The notes: generated by a model not told the origin, from the sequence alone. Counted from the stretch's first letter, positions 53,287 to 61,781 are shown. The stretch is 64,000 bases of DNA from Allobosea sp. 47.2.35 (GCF_024655635.1 NZ_JANLGI010000005.1:1-64000), one strand, 5' to 3'. A program made the numbers and translations.

Positions 53287-54138
53287 TCAGCTACTGGAGC
53301 GCGTCGCCTGCCAATCCAGCTTGGCGCCGGCCGCCTCGCTGCTGCCGGTCATGCGGTCGTTGTCGACACGCCCGGTATAGCTGCGCCCACCAGCCATGAA
53401 GCTGATCTCGCCGCCCTTCATGCGGGCGTCCGAGATCGGCTGCGCCTTGCCCGCGACCGTCAGGGTCCCCGACAGCTTCTGGAAGCTCTGCGCCAGCTTG
53501 AGCTCGCCATCGCCGAGCCGCCAGGTGCCCGCCACCTTGGCCGGGACGACCCAGTGATAGGCGCGGCAATAGCTCGAGCAGTTATCGGCGACGACAGCGG
53601 TCTCGTCCGGCTCCCAATCATCCATCATGAAGGTGTTGGAGACGACGCGGGTGCCCGGCTTCATGTTCAGGATCGTCGGCCGCAGCTTGAGATTGAGCTC
53701 CGGCAGCAGGAACAGCGTCAGCACCGTCGCGTCCGAGAAATTGGTCTCGAAGATATCGCCCTCGACGAAGCGCGCCTTGTCGGTCACGCCCTCGGCTTCC
53801 GCCGTGCGCTTCGACAGCGTCACCAGATCGGGATTGTATTCGATGCCGAGCGCGCGCACGCCGCGCTTGGCCGCCGAGATGACGGTGCGCCCGTCGCCCG
53901 AGCCGAGGTCGATCAGGTAGTCGTCCTTCGTCAGCCTGGCCATCTCGAACATGCGCTCGATCAGGACCTGCTGGGTCGGCACCCAGACGACATCCTTGCC
54001 CGGCTGGCCGGAGCGCGGCACGTAATCGGGGACCGCGCTGGGGTCCTTCGTCGCCTGGACGGGCTGGGCCTGGACGGCAAGTGGAGCGAGCAGGCCGATG
54101 GCGCAAGCGGCAGTGAGGATGCGAACGATCTTCATCAT
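53287..54138 (-). CDS. Exported class I SAM-dependent methyltransferase-like protein
   Basis: 283 residues. A clear signal peptide (KIVRILTAACAIGLLAPLAV, cleavage near QAQP) precedes a methyltransferase core. Motif I reads YLIDLGSGDGRTVISAAKRG, post-I is ALGIEYNPDLV, and motif III-like VVSNTFMMDDWEPD follows. The C-terminal 80 residues form a beta-rich domain with KVAGTWRLGDGELKL and a run of small repeats. SAM-binding proteins are cytoplasmic as a rule, so export is odd. It may bind another ligand or be membrane-tethered. It is convergent with the ABC exporter with 25 nt between stops. Confidence 0.85.
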   Translation of the reverse strand: MMKIVRILTAACAIGLLAPLAVQAQPVQATKDPSAVPDYVPRSGQPGKDVVWVPTQQVLIERMFEMARLTKDDYLIDLGSGDGRTVISAAKRGVRALGIEYNPDLVTLSKRTAEAEGVTDKARFVEGDIFETNFSDATVLTLFLLPELNLKLRPTILNMKPGTRVVSNTFMMDDWEPDETAVVADNCSSYCRAYHWVVPAKVAGTWRLGDGELKLAQSFQKLSGTLTVAGKAQPISDARMKGGEISFMAGGRSYTGRVDNDRMTGSSEAAGAKLDWQATRSSS

Positions 54139-54159
54139 GTCTCTCCTGTCGGGCGGTCG

Positions 54160-55521
54160 TTACTTGAGCGGGGCAGGTGCGGCATCTGCGGGCAAGGCGG
54201 TCTCGGGCTCCCGGCGACGGAACAGCAGCAGCGGCAGGCCCGCCAGCACCACGGCGAGGCCGACGAGAGCGCCCTTCCCGGTATAGGCGAGGCTGGCATG
54301 CAGCATGTAGGCGCAAGCCATGCAGAAGAGGATCGGCGTCAGCGGATAGAGCGGCACCTTGAAGGGCAGCGTCCGCCCGGGCTCGCGCTAGCGCAGGATC
54401 GGCAGGGCGAGCCCCACCAGCAGCAGGAAGGCCCAGAATACCGGCGCGCTGTAATCGACCATGGCCTGGAAGCCGTCGCGGCTCGCGGCACCCAGCCCGA
54501 CGAGCAGCAGCGCGACGGCGCCTTGCAGCAGCAGGCCGTTGGCCGGTGCTCGCCCGCGCTCGTCCCATTCGCCGACGCGCGGCAGCAGGGTGAGATCCCG
54601 CGCCATCGCGAAATAGACGCGCGCGCCGGTGAAGATCGTGGCGTTCAGGGTCGAAAGCGCGGCGACGACGATCGCGAGGCTGACGATCAACGCGCCCGGC
54701 TCGCCCGCGACACGCCGCATCATGTCGGCGGCGACCGCCTCCGAACGGCGCAAGCCGTCAAGGCCGAGGATCGAAAGCAGGGCGAGATTGGCCAGCACAT
54801 AAATAGCGATCAGGATCAGCGTCCCGATCGTCAGCACCTTCACCATGTTGCGGGCGGGGTTCTTGAGCTCGCCCGAGAGATAGGCGGCCTCCGACCAGCC
54901 GCCATAGGTCAGCAGCACGAAGACCATGGCGAGCCCGATCGCGGCCGATGCCGGCGCGGGTGCGGCCGTTTGCGGCGGCGCCTCACCGCCTCCGAACAGC
55001 CCGAGCAGGATGATCGCCCCGAGCGCGCCGACCTCGACGAAGGTCATGACGATCTGCATCCTCTTGCTCTGGGTCGTACCGATGACGTTGAGCGCGGTCA
55101 GCGCGACGATGGAGAGCGCCGCATAGATCGCCGGCCCCATCGGCCCGATCGGCGCGATCTGCGCGGCGTAGTCGCCCAGCACGAAGGCGACGGCCGCGAT
55201 CGCGCCGGTCTGGATCACGGTGCCGCGCGCCCAGCCGAACAGCATAGCGACCGGCCGGCCATAGGCGCGGGTCAGGAAATGATATTCGCCGCCGGCATGG
55301 GGATGGGCGGCGGCAAGCTCGGCATAGCAGAGCGCGCCGATCAGCGTGACAATGCCGCCCGCGACCCAGACGCCGATGAAGACGGCCTCGCTCCCGACAT
55401 TGGCCGCGACGATCGCCGGCGTCTTGAAGATTCCGATCCCGACGACGATGCCGATCATGATCGTCACGGCATCGAAAACGGACAAGGTCGGCTGCGGCTC
55501 GGCCTTCGCGGCTGCGGGCAT
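54160..55521 (-). pseudogene. APC-family amino-acid permease interrupted by an amber codon
   Basis: From the ATG at 55521 the frame encodes a normal APC permease: SVFDAVTIMIGIVVGIGIF, then GGEYHFLTRAYGRP, and PARNMVKVLTIGTL. After ALPILR a TAG occurs (plus-strand CTA at 54388-54390). The same frame then continues for 75 more codons with REPGRTLPFKVPLYPLTPIL, which is the expected family continuation, and ends at 54160. One C-to-T change from CAG, or two changes from CGG, would explain it. The truncated product (377 residues) lacks the last two helices, so it is probably non-functional unless the stop is read through. Confidence 0.85.
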
Positions 55522-55716
55522 TCAGTCCCCCTCGTTTGATCAGAGTCGTACGACGGAAGTCGGATCGGAGAATGCGGCGGGAATGGCGGTTGTTCCGCTC
55601 ACAAACCGGTCGGCAATGCTCACGGAACCGTGAGCGGGGCGTGATTGCGCGTGTTGCCCGGCGCACAAGCCGAGAATGATTGACTTCCCCCGCCTCATCC
55701 TGTCTTCACACCGGCC

Positions 55717-57336
55717 ATGACCGATCTTTCGACCCTTCAGGCCCCGGTGGCCGAGGCGCCGCATGCGCGCCGGCGCACCTTCGCCATCATCTCGCACCCG
55801 GACGCGGGCAAGACGACGCTGACCGAGAAGCTGCTCTATTTCGGCGGTGCCATCCAGCTCGCCGGTGAAGTCCGCGCCAAGCAGGGCCGCCGCCAGACCT
55901 CCTCGGACTGGATGAAGATCGAGCGCCAGCGCGGCATCTCGGTCGTCACCTCTGTGATGACCTTCGAATATGGCGGCCACGTCTTCAACCTGTTGGACAC
56001 GCCCGGCCACGAGGACTTCTCGGAAGACACCTACCGGACGCTGACCGCCGTCGACGCCGCCGTCATGGTCATCGACGCCGCCAAGGGCATCGAGGATCGC
56101 ACCAAGAAGCTGTTCGAGGTCTGCCGCCTGCGCGACATCCCGATCGTCACCTTCATCAACAAGGTCGACCGCGAGACGCGCGACCCCTTCGACCTGATCA
56201 ACGAGATCGAGACGACACTGGCGCTCGACGTCGCGCCGATGACCTGGCCGGTCGGCCGCGGCCGCGAATTCGTCGGCACCTACGATCTCAAGGCCAATAC
56301 CTTCCGCCGCAACCAGAAGGGCGACGAGCGCGCCGAGGACCGCCAGGTCTCCGGCTGGGACGATCCGCTCTTCGACGAATTGCTGCCGCATGGCGCGGCC
56401 GAGACCTGGCGCGAGGAGGTCTTCCTCGCCGCCGAAGGCCTGAAGCCCTTCGATCTCCAGGCCTTCCGCGAGGGCCATCTGACCCCGCTCTATTTCGGCG
56501 CGGCTTTGCGCGACTATGGCGTGCGCGACCTGATCGATGCGCTGGGCGCCTATGCCCCGAGCCCGCGAGCCCAGCTCGCCGACAAGCGCCCGATCGAGGC
56601 GGACGAGCCGAAGATGACCGGCTTCGTCTTCAAGATCCAGGCGAACATGGACCCGAACCATCGCGACCGCATCGCCTTCATGCGGATCTGCTCGGGCAAG
56701 CTGACCCGCGGCATGAAGGCCAAGCTCGTCCGCACCGGCAAGCCGATGCCGCTCAACGCGCCGCAATTCTTCTTCGCCCGCGACCGCTCGATCGCCGAGG
56801 AAGCCTTTGCCGGCGACATTGTCGGCCTGCCGAACCACGGCACGCTGCGCATTGGCGACACGCTGACCGAGGGCGAGGACATCGTCTTCAAGGGCGTGCC
56901 GAGCTTCGCCCCGGAAATCCTGCGCCGCGTCAAGCTGAAGGATGCGATGAAGGCCAAGAAGCTGCGCGAGGCCCTGCAGCAGATGGCCGAGGAAGGCGTC
57001 GTCCAGCTCTTCCTGCCGCATGACGGCGCGCCCGCCATCGTCGGCGTCGTCGGCGCGCTCCAGCTCGACGTGCTCAAGGAGCGCATGGATGCGGAATACT
57101 CGCTCCCGGTCGATTTCGAGCCCTGCCAGTTCTCGATCGCCCGCTGGGTCTCTGCGGACGACAAGGTCGCGCTGGCGAAATTCGTCGGCCACAAGCCCTC
57201 GGCCATGGCCGACGATCTCGACGGCGACCCGGTCTTCATGGCGTCGAGCCAGTTCACGCTGAAATACGACGCCGAGCGCGCGCCCGACATCACCTTCTCG
57301 GACGTGAAGGACTACCAGAAGGTCACGAAGGCCTGA
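55717..57336 (+). CDS. prfC: Peptide chain release factor 3
   Basis: 539 residues, full length. RF3 is a GTPase that recycles RF1/RF2 from the ribosome. G1 is AIISHPDAGKTTLTEKL, switch I is RGISVVTSVM, G3 is LLDTPGHEDFSEDTYR, and G4 is FINKVDRE. The last domains show FEPCQFSIARWV and DDLDGDPVFMASS, as in PrfC. It is divergent from the broken permease across 195 nt. No other translation genes are near. Confidence 0.96.
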   Translation: MTDLSTLQAPVAEAPHARRRTFAIISHPDAGKTTLTEKLLYFGGAIQLAGEVRAKQGRRQTSSDWMKIERQRGISVVTSVMTFEYGGHVFNLLDTPGHEDFSEDTYRTLTAVDAAVMVIDAAKGIEDRTKKLFEVCRLRDIPIVTFINKVDRETRDPFDLINEIETTLALDVAPMTWPVGRGREFVGTYDLKANTFRRNQKGDERAEDRQVSGWDDPLFDELLPHGAAETWREEVFLAAEGLKPFDLQAFREGHLTPLYFGAALRDYGVRDLIDALGAYAPSPRAQLADKRPIEADEPKMTGFVFKIQANMDPNHRDRIAFMRICSGKLTRGMKAKLVRTGKPMPLNAPQFFFARDRSIAEEAFAGDIVGLPNHGTLRIGDTLTEGEDIVFKGVPSFAPEILRRVKLKDAMKAKKLREALQQMAEEGVVQLFLPHDGAPAIVGVVGALQLDVLKERMDAEYSLPVDFEPCQFSIARWVSADDKVALAKFVGHKPSAMADDLDGDPVFMASSQFTLKYDAERAPDITFSDVKDYQKVTKA

Positions 57337-57385
57337 TCGGCAGCCGTGGCCTGAAAGTCACAATCGGCACCAGCCGCTGCCTTGG

Positions 57386-57399
57386 TTGATCCGCATCAA
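57386..57399. promoter_or_regulatory. FNR/FixK-type box upstream of the OmpW-like gene
   Basis: TTGAT (57386-57390), CCGC, ATCAA (57395-57399): a perfect match to the consensus TTGAT-N4-ATCAA, 88 nt before the OmpW start. If centred at -41.5, transcription would start near 57434. It suggests induction (or repression) by low oxygen, as known for E. coli ompW and FNR. Confidence 0.8.
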
Positions 57400-57487
57400 T
57401 TCGCATCACGCGAAACAGGCGCTGATGGAGCCATGAGCTGGAGCGGCCGACAGGCCGCCCCGGCTCGCCACTCCAGGGGCTGCCGCC

Positions 57488-58177
57488 ATGACGTTTCATT
57501 CGATCAAACTTTCCCTCGCCGCCGCGCTGCTCGGCGCCACTGCCTTGACCGGCGCTCAGGCAGCCGACCTGCCTTCGACCAAGCTGGCCCCGATTGCGCC
57601 TGTCCTGACGCAGTGGAGCCCGTGGATGATCCGCGGCCGCGCGCTGTTCGTCGTCCCGCAGGAAAAGGCCAGCCTGAATATCGGCGGCGCGCCGGTCATC
57701 GGCGGCAAGGTCGATATCTCGAACTCGGTCGTCCCCGAACTCGACATCACCTATTTCTTCACTAAGAACATCGCGGCCGAGCTGATCCTCGGCGTCACCC
57801 CGCACAACGTGAAGGGCGCGGGCAGCCTCGCCGGCGCGCGCATCGGCTCGGCCTGGCTGCTGCCGCCGACCCTGATGCTGCAGTACCACTTCACCGATCT
57901 CGGCGCCTTCAAGCCCTATGTCGGCGCGGGCGTGAACTACACGGTCTTCTTCAACGAGAAGGCCAAGGGCGGCTTCACCGATTTCGATCTGAAGGACTCG
58001 TTCGGCTTCGCCCTGCAAGCCGGCTTCGACTACATGATCGACCGGCATTGGGGCTTCAACTTCGACGTCAAGAAGCTCTTCCTGGAGCCCAAGGTGAAGG
58101 TGAACAACGGCCTCGTCGCGGGCAAGGTCAAGATCGATCCCTGGCTGATCGCCGCGGGCGTGACCTACCGCTTCTGA
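57488..58177 (+). CDS. ompW: OmpW-family outer-membrane protein
   Basis: 229 residues. A signal peptide (LSLAAALLGATALTGAQA, then ADLP) is followed by an eight-strand barrel. MIRGRALFVVPQEKA, the PELDITYFFTKNIAAELIL strand and LQYHFTDLGAFKPYVGAGVN are typical of OmpW. The chain ends in a Phe (GVTYRF), as required by the BAM machinery. It would form a narrow hydrophobic channel in the outer membrane. The FNR/FixK box upstream and terminator downstream make it a single-gene transcript. Confidence 0.93.
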   Translation: MTFHSIKLSLAAALLGATALTGAQAADLPSTKLAPIAPVLTQWSPWMIRGRALFVVPQEKASLNIGGAPVIGGKVDISNSVVPELDITYFFTKNIAAELILGVTPHNVKGAGSLAGARIGSAWLLPPTLMLQYHFTDLGAFKPYVGAGVNYTVFFNEKAKGGFTDFDLKDSFGFALQAGFDYMIDRHWGFNFDVKKLFLEPKVKVNNGLVAGKVKIDPWLIAAGVTYRF

Positions 58178-58198
58178 CCCTTCCCTCGCTGGATGATG

Positions 58199-58224
58199 AA
58201 GGGAGCGGTCCGCCGCTCCCTTTT
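58199..58224. terminator. Intrinsic terminator after the OmpW gene
   Basis: AAGGGAGCGG (58199-58208), loop TCCG, CCGCTCCCTT (58213-58222), ending in TTTT. It serves OmpW and, reversed, may help end the convergent Lrp gene. Confidence 0.9.
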
Positions 58225-58240
58225 GCCCGAGATTGCGAGC

Positions 58241-58714
58241 TCAGCGCTCGGCAAAGCCCAGCGGGATCGCCGAGGTCGATTTCAGCTCCTCCATTGCAAA
58301 CATCGAGGTCACGTCGCTGAGGTCGATGCGCGAGATCAGCTTCTTGTAGAGCGCGTCATAGGCCGCGATATCGGCGACATAGGCCTTGAGCAGATAATCG
58401 ATCTCGCCGCTCATCCGGTAGAAATCGACGATCTCGGGCAGGTCATGCACCGCCTGGTGGAAGCGCTCCAGCCACTCCATCGAATGGCGCGCCGTCTTGA
58501 CCGCGATGAAGACCGTGACGCCGGCCTTGAGCTTGTCGCGATCGAGCAGCGCGACGCGGCGCTTGATATAGCCGCCCTCCTCCAGCTTCTGCACCCGCCG
58601 CCAGCACGGCGAGGACGACAGCCCCACCGCCTCGGCGAGCTCGGCGAGCGGCAGGCTGGCATCCTCCTGCAAACGCGCCAGGATACGCAGGTCGAAAGCA
58701 TCGAGCTTGGCCAT
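58241..58714 (-). CDS. Lrp/AsnC-family transcriptional regulator beside cysteine dioxygenase
   Basis: 157 residues. The helix-turn-helix is LDAFDLRILARLQEDASLPL plus LSSSPCWRRVQKLEEGGYI. The RAM domain is VDFYRMSGEIDYLLKAYVAD. The Pro-Cys-Trp recognition helix (SPCWRRV) is common among Lrp-type regulators of cysteine, methionine or branched-chain amino-acid genes. Divergent placement next to a cysteine dioxygenase gene suggests it senses cysteine and controls that enzyme. Confidence 0.93.
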   Translation of the reverse strand: MAKLDAFDLRILARLQEDASLPLAELAEAVGLSSSPCWRRVQKLEEGGYIKRRVALLDRDKLKAGVTVFIAVKTARHSMEWLERFHQAVHDLPEIVDFYRMSGEIDYLLKAYVADIAAYDALYKKLISRIDLSDVTSMFAMEELKSTSAIPLGFAER

Positions 58715-58892
58715 GGCTCCTCGTAAAAATCAGAATCAGCTTCCTCTCCAGCGAATGAAGCCGAGAGAAATTTCCACACATAATCCCATGCAAGGCATAC
58801 AATTCCAACTGGGGATGAAAATTCTCCAACTCCGCAAACCACTGCCTCGGTTCGCGTCCTATCATTTCCCGAGTGATCCAGAGGGGAATGGC

Positions 58893-59414
58893 ATGCAGGG
58901 TTTTCTCAGCGAGGAGCGGCGCGGGGCCGTGCTGCGCAATCTGCGGACCGATGCCGGCACGATGACGCGCGACTACCTGAGCGCCGCCCGCGAAGTGCTG
59001 CAGGAGCTCGTCGCCATGCCTGACCTGATCCAGCGCCTGCCGCTGGAACGCAAGGCCGGCTGCTATAGCCGCAACCTCCTCGCCGGCGACGAGAACGTCA
59101 GCGTCTGGGCGATCGTCTGGGGCGAAGGCTCTGCCACCTCGATCCACGACCACCATTGTTCCTGCTGCTTCGGTGTCGTCTCCGGCACCGTCACCGAGAC
59201 CTGGTATCGCGCCATCGACGCCAATCGCGCCGTGCAGACCGAGGAGCAGGAGCGCAAGCCGGGCTATGTCGCCTGCATGCTGCCCTCGGGTCCGAATATC
59301 CACCGCATGCGCAATTTCGGGGCGGGCGAGGCGATCTCGATCCATATCTACGGCTTCGACCACGAGGTGCATGCCTCCTCGATCGAGACCGAATACACCG
59401 CCGTCAGCGGCTGA
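58893..59414 (+). CDS. Cysteine dioxygenase family protein
   Basis: 173 residues from the ATG at 58893, preceded by GAGGGG at 6 nt; longer frames to 58707 were rejected. The cupin iron site is seen as His-x-His in SATSIHDHHCSCCFGVVSG and the third His in GPNIHRMRN. The second half has SIHIYGFDHEV. It oxidises cysteine to cysteine sulfinate (or a related thiol such as 3-mercaptopropionate) using Fe(II) and O2. The divergent Lrp gene is the likely regulator; the 178-nt region between them is AT-rich with partial dyads. Confidence 0.88.
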   Translation: MQGFLSEERRGAVLRNLRTDAGTMTRDYLSAAREVLQELVAMPDLIQRLPLERKAGCYSRNLLAGDENVSVWAIVWGEGSATSIHDHHCSCCFGVVSGTVTETWYRAIDANRAVQTEEQERKPGYVACMLPSGPNIHRMRNFGAGEAISIHIYGFDHEVHASSIETEYTAVSG

Positions 59415-59460
59415 CCTTTCCCGCGGATATCTTATCCCCTGCCCCGCGACAGCGGCGATG

Positions 59461-59489
59461 ATGCCCTCCTTCCCCGGGAGGGCATTTTC
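59461..59489 (+). terminator. Hairpin ending the dioxygenase mRNA and covering the next ribosome site
   Basis: ATGCCCTCC (59461-59469), loop TTCCCCG, GGAGGGCAT (59477-59485), then TTTC: a 9-bp stem, four Ts. The GGAGGG is also a near-perfect Shine-Dalgarno, 7 nt before the ATG at 59490 of the lysozyme gene. So the same structure can both terminate read-through and block translation. Confidence 0.75.
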
Positions 59490-60080
59490 ATGTCGATGCG
59501 CGCCATCGGAAACTGGGTCGGTCTCGACCACGCAGCCGAGCCGAGGCTGGCGGTCACGCGCGAGCGCCTGCTGCGCCTCGCCCCTTCCGCCAAAGCGACG
59601 ATCGTCGCCGGCATTGCCGAGCGCTTCGACGAACTGGCCGCTGATCACGACATCGCGACACCCCGACGCATCTGCCATCTCCTGGCGCAGGCAGCGCACG
59701 AGACCGACGGCTTCCGCACGCTGGAGGAATATGGCGGCCCCGCCTATTTCAGCCGCTACGAGGGCCGCCGCGACCTCGGCAACATCCAGGCCGGCGACGG
59801 CGTCCGCTATCACGGCCGCGGCATCTTTCAGCTGACTGGCCGGACGAATTACCGGCGCTTCGGCCAGATTCTCGGCATTGATCTGGAGCGCAATCCCGAG
59901 CTGGCGATGCAGCCCGAAACCTCGCTGCGCGTCGCCTTCGCCTATTGGAGCGAGCGCGCGATCAATGCCGCCGCCGATGCCGACGACGTGGAACGCGTGA
60001 CCAGGCTGATCAATGGTGGTCGCAACGGGCTGGTGGAGCGGGCCCGGTATCTCGCGAAGGCAAAGGGCATTTGGCTCTGA
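59490..60080 (+). CDS. GH19-family lysozyme/chitinase-like protein
   Basis: 196 residues, starting MSMRAIGNW. The catalytic region is QAAHETDGFRTLEEYGGPAYF and then YEGRRDLGNIQAGDG, YHGRGIFQLTGRTNYRRFG; these are the GH19 endolysin motifs with the general-acid Glu in HET-GF. No signal peptide is present, as is usual for phage-derived endolysins; no holin or phage gene is nearby. It is possibly a domesticated cell-wall hydrolase. Its translation may be controlled by the hairpin covering its ribosome site. Confidence 0.9.
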   Translation: MSMRAIGNWVGLDHAAEPRLAVTRERLLRLAPSAKATIVAGIAERFDELAADHDIATPRRICHLLAQAAHETDGFRTLEEYGGPAYFSRYEGRRDLGNIQAGDGVRYHGRGIFQLTGRTNYRRFGQILGIDLERNPELAMQPETSLRVAFAYWSERAINAAADADDVERVTRLINGGRNGLVERARYLAKAKGIWL

Positions 60081-60095
60081 GGGGCCTTCGCGCGT

Positions 60096-60117
60096 GCCGG
60101 GATCGGTGATGCCCGGC
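60096..60117 (+). terminator. Weak hairpin after the lysozyme gene
   Basis: GCCGGG (60097-60102) and CCCGGC (60112-60117) with a short loop, followed by GCTTCCTT. It is suggestive of a weak terminator only. Confidence 0.35.
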
Positions 60118-60231
60118 GCTTCCTTGGGGATAAGTCCCGAAAAAGTTCCATGACAAGCGGGAATGCTCGCTGCATGCCGCAAGCAGGCCCATCGCCTTGC
60201 GAGGCATCCCGCACCGCTCCATCATCGGGTC

Positions 60232-60741
60232 ATGACGACGCCTGCCGATATCCGGACCGACCATCGCCCGCCGCTCTGGGCGGCGCTCGCCATCGCGATC
60301 CTGCCGGTCGTTGCCGCCTCGATCGCCGGCAGCGCGGTGACCGTCCCGCAGATCCCGACCTGGTATGCCGGCCTCGCCAAGCCGCCCTTCAATCCGCCGA
60401 ACTGGATCTTCGCACCGGTCTGGACCACGCTTTTCGCGCTGATGGCGCTTAGCGTTTTCCGCATCCTGCGCCTGCCGGTCGGCATCCCCGGCCGCCGGCG
60501 CGCGCTGCTGGTCTACCACCTGCAGCTCAACTTCAATATCGGCTGGTCCTTCGCCTTCTTCGGCGCCAACAGCCCGCTGGCCGGCCTCGCTGTCATCCTG
60601 CCGCTGCTGGTCCTGATCGTCGCGACGATCGCGGCCTTCCGACCACTCGACCGGCTCGCCTCCAACCTGCTCTGGCCCTATTTCGCCTGGGTCGGCTTCG
60701 CGACGCTGCTCAACGCCTCGATCTGGTGGCTGAACCGCTAG
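60232..60741 (+). CDS. tspO: TspO/MBR-family membrane protein
   Basis: 169 residues from the ATG at 60232, with five helices. Family motifs are WYAGLAKPPFNPPNWIFAPVWTTL (two parts), LQLNFNIGWSFAFFG and NLLWPYFAWVGFATLLNASIWWLN. TspO binds tetrapyrroles and sterol-like ligands; in Rhodobacter it dampens photosynthetic-gene expression under oxygen. Here there is no obvious partner. It ends at the start of a repeat element. Confidence 0.93.
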   Translation: MTTPADIRTDHRPPLWAALAIAILPVVAASIAGSAVTVPQIPTWYAGLAKPPFNPPNWIFAPVWTTLFALMALSVFRILRLPVGIPGRRRALLVYHLQLNFNIGWSFAFFGANSPLAGLAVILPLLVLIVATIAAFRPLDRLASNLLWPYFAWVGFATLLNASIWWLNR

Positions 60742-60839
60742 AGCATCGGACCGAAAAGTGGGAACCGCTTTTCGGAAGAAGCAGATGCCAAAGCAAGGAG
60801 CTGGATCGTCACCTCGCGCCCGGAAGGGCGCGCGACGAT
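60742..60839. repeat. Rhizobial-type palindromic intergenic repeat
   Basis: Outer arms GCATC/GATGC (60743-60747, 60784-60788) enclose CCGAAAAG (60751-60758) and CTTTTCGG (60768-60775) around GTGGGAACC-type loop sequence. A second hairpin follows: GATCGTC (60804-60810) and GACGATC (60834-60840) around GCGCCC-GGAA-GGGCGC. The AAAAGTGGGAACC...TTTTCGG core is like the common intergenic repeat of rhizobial genomes, as I remember it. It fills the whole gap between tspO and the convergent cpdR gene, and touches the cpdR stop. Confidence 0.7.
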
Positions 60840-61214
60840 CTAGCCGATCGAGCGCTCGATCACCTTCATCACGGTCGCGCGCAGATCGGCGATGGTGAAG
60901 GGCTTGGCCATCACCTCGGACACGATCGACTCGAGGCTCTTGGCCCGCTCGCGCTGCTCGGCATAGCCGGTCATCAGCATGATCGTCAGCTCCGGGAACT
61001 GCTGCTTGGCCGCAAGCGCCAGCGCGATGCCGTCCATCAGCGGCATGCGGATATCGGTCAGCAGCAGGTCGAAGCGGCCCTGCTCCGCTTCGAGGATATC
61101 CAGCGCCTCGGCCCCATCGGATGCGGTCAGGCAGCTATGCCCGTCGAGGCTCAGGCCGCGCGCGACCAGCACGCGCAGCGGCTCCTCGTCATCGACGACC
61201 AGAATACGCGACAT
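60840..61214 (-). CDS. cpdR: CpdR-like single-domain response regulator
   Basis: 124 residues, receiver domain only: acidic DDEE at 8-11, phospho-Asp54 in LLLTDIRMPLMDGIALALAA, and Lys in VMAKPF. The segment LMTGYAEQRERAKSLES is nearly diagnostic of CpdR, the regulator that, when unphosphorylated, brings ClpXP to the cell pole and drives timed proteolysis of cell-cycle proteins. It is phosphorylated by the CckA-ChpT relay in Caulobacter. It lies 9 nt after hpt on the same strand. Confidence 0.9.
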   Translation of the reverse strand: MSRILVVDDEEPLRVLVARGLSLDGHSCLTASDGAEALDILEAEQGRFDLLLTDIRMPLMDGIALALAAKQQFPELTIMLMTGYAEQRERAKSLESIVSEVMAKPFTIADLRATVMKVIERSIG

Positions 61215-61223
61215 GGATACTCC

Positions 61224-61781
61224 TCAGATGCCGGGCAGGCCGGCCTGATCATCGGTCTCGACCACGCCGACGAAGGGCAGCTGCCGATAGGAATGAGCCA
61301 CGTCCATGCCGTAGCCGACCACGAAATAATCCGGGCATTCGAAGCCGACATAATCCGCCTGGATATTGACCGCCCGCTTATGCGGCTTTTCCAGCAGCAC
61401 GGCGGTCGAGACCTTCCCGGCGCCGCGTGCCGCCAGCAGATCCTTGGCGAAGGCCAGCGTCCGGCCGGATTCGAGGATGTCGTCGACCAGCAGCACGTCG
61501 CGCCCGCGCACCTCGCTCTGGACGTCGCGCAGAATCTCGACCTGGCCCGAGGAGGTCGTGCCGGCCCGGTAGCTCGACAGGTGAACGAACTCGACCTGCG
61601 GCGAGAGCCCGGTGCGGTGCATCGCGCGGATCAGGTCGGCGGCAAACATGAAGGAGCCCTTCAGGACGGCGACGACGAGCAGGTCCTTCGGGTTGCTGGC
61701 CGCAATGGCCTGCGCCATCTCCTCGTTGCGCCGCGCGATCGCCGCTTCATCGTAGAGAACCCTGATGCGCCGTTCCGGCAT
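61224..61781 (-). CDS. hpt: Hypoxanthine phosphoribosyltransferase
   Basis: 185 residues from the ATG at 61781 (CGGAG 5 nt ahead); a longer frame to 61883 was rejected. The PRPP-binding motif is VLLVDDILESGRTLAFAK. VVAVLKGSFMFAADL, VHLSSYRAGTTSSGQVEI and the purine loop KRAVNIQADYVGFECPD match Hpt. It salvages hypoxanthine (and guanine) to IMP/GMP with PRPP. It lies ahead of cpdR in the same direction, a pairing common in alphaproteobacteria. Confidence 0.95.
   Translation of the reverse strand: MPERRIRVLYDEAAIARRNEEMAQAIAASNPKDLLVVAVLKGSFMFAADLIRAMHRTGLSPQVEFVHLSSYRAGTTSSGQVEILRDVQSEVRGRDVLLVDDILESGRTLAFAKDLLAARGAGKVSTAVLLEKPHKRAVNIQADYVGFECPDYFVVGYGMDVAHSYRQLPFVGVVETDDQAGLPGI

Noticed and set aside
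59490-60080. Prophage remnant around the GH19 lysozyme
   Set aside because: No holin, capsid, integrase or attachment-site sequence flanks it; a lone endolysin-like gene is not enough.
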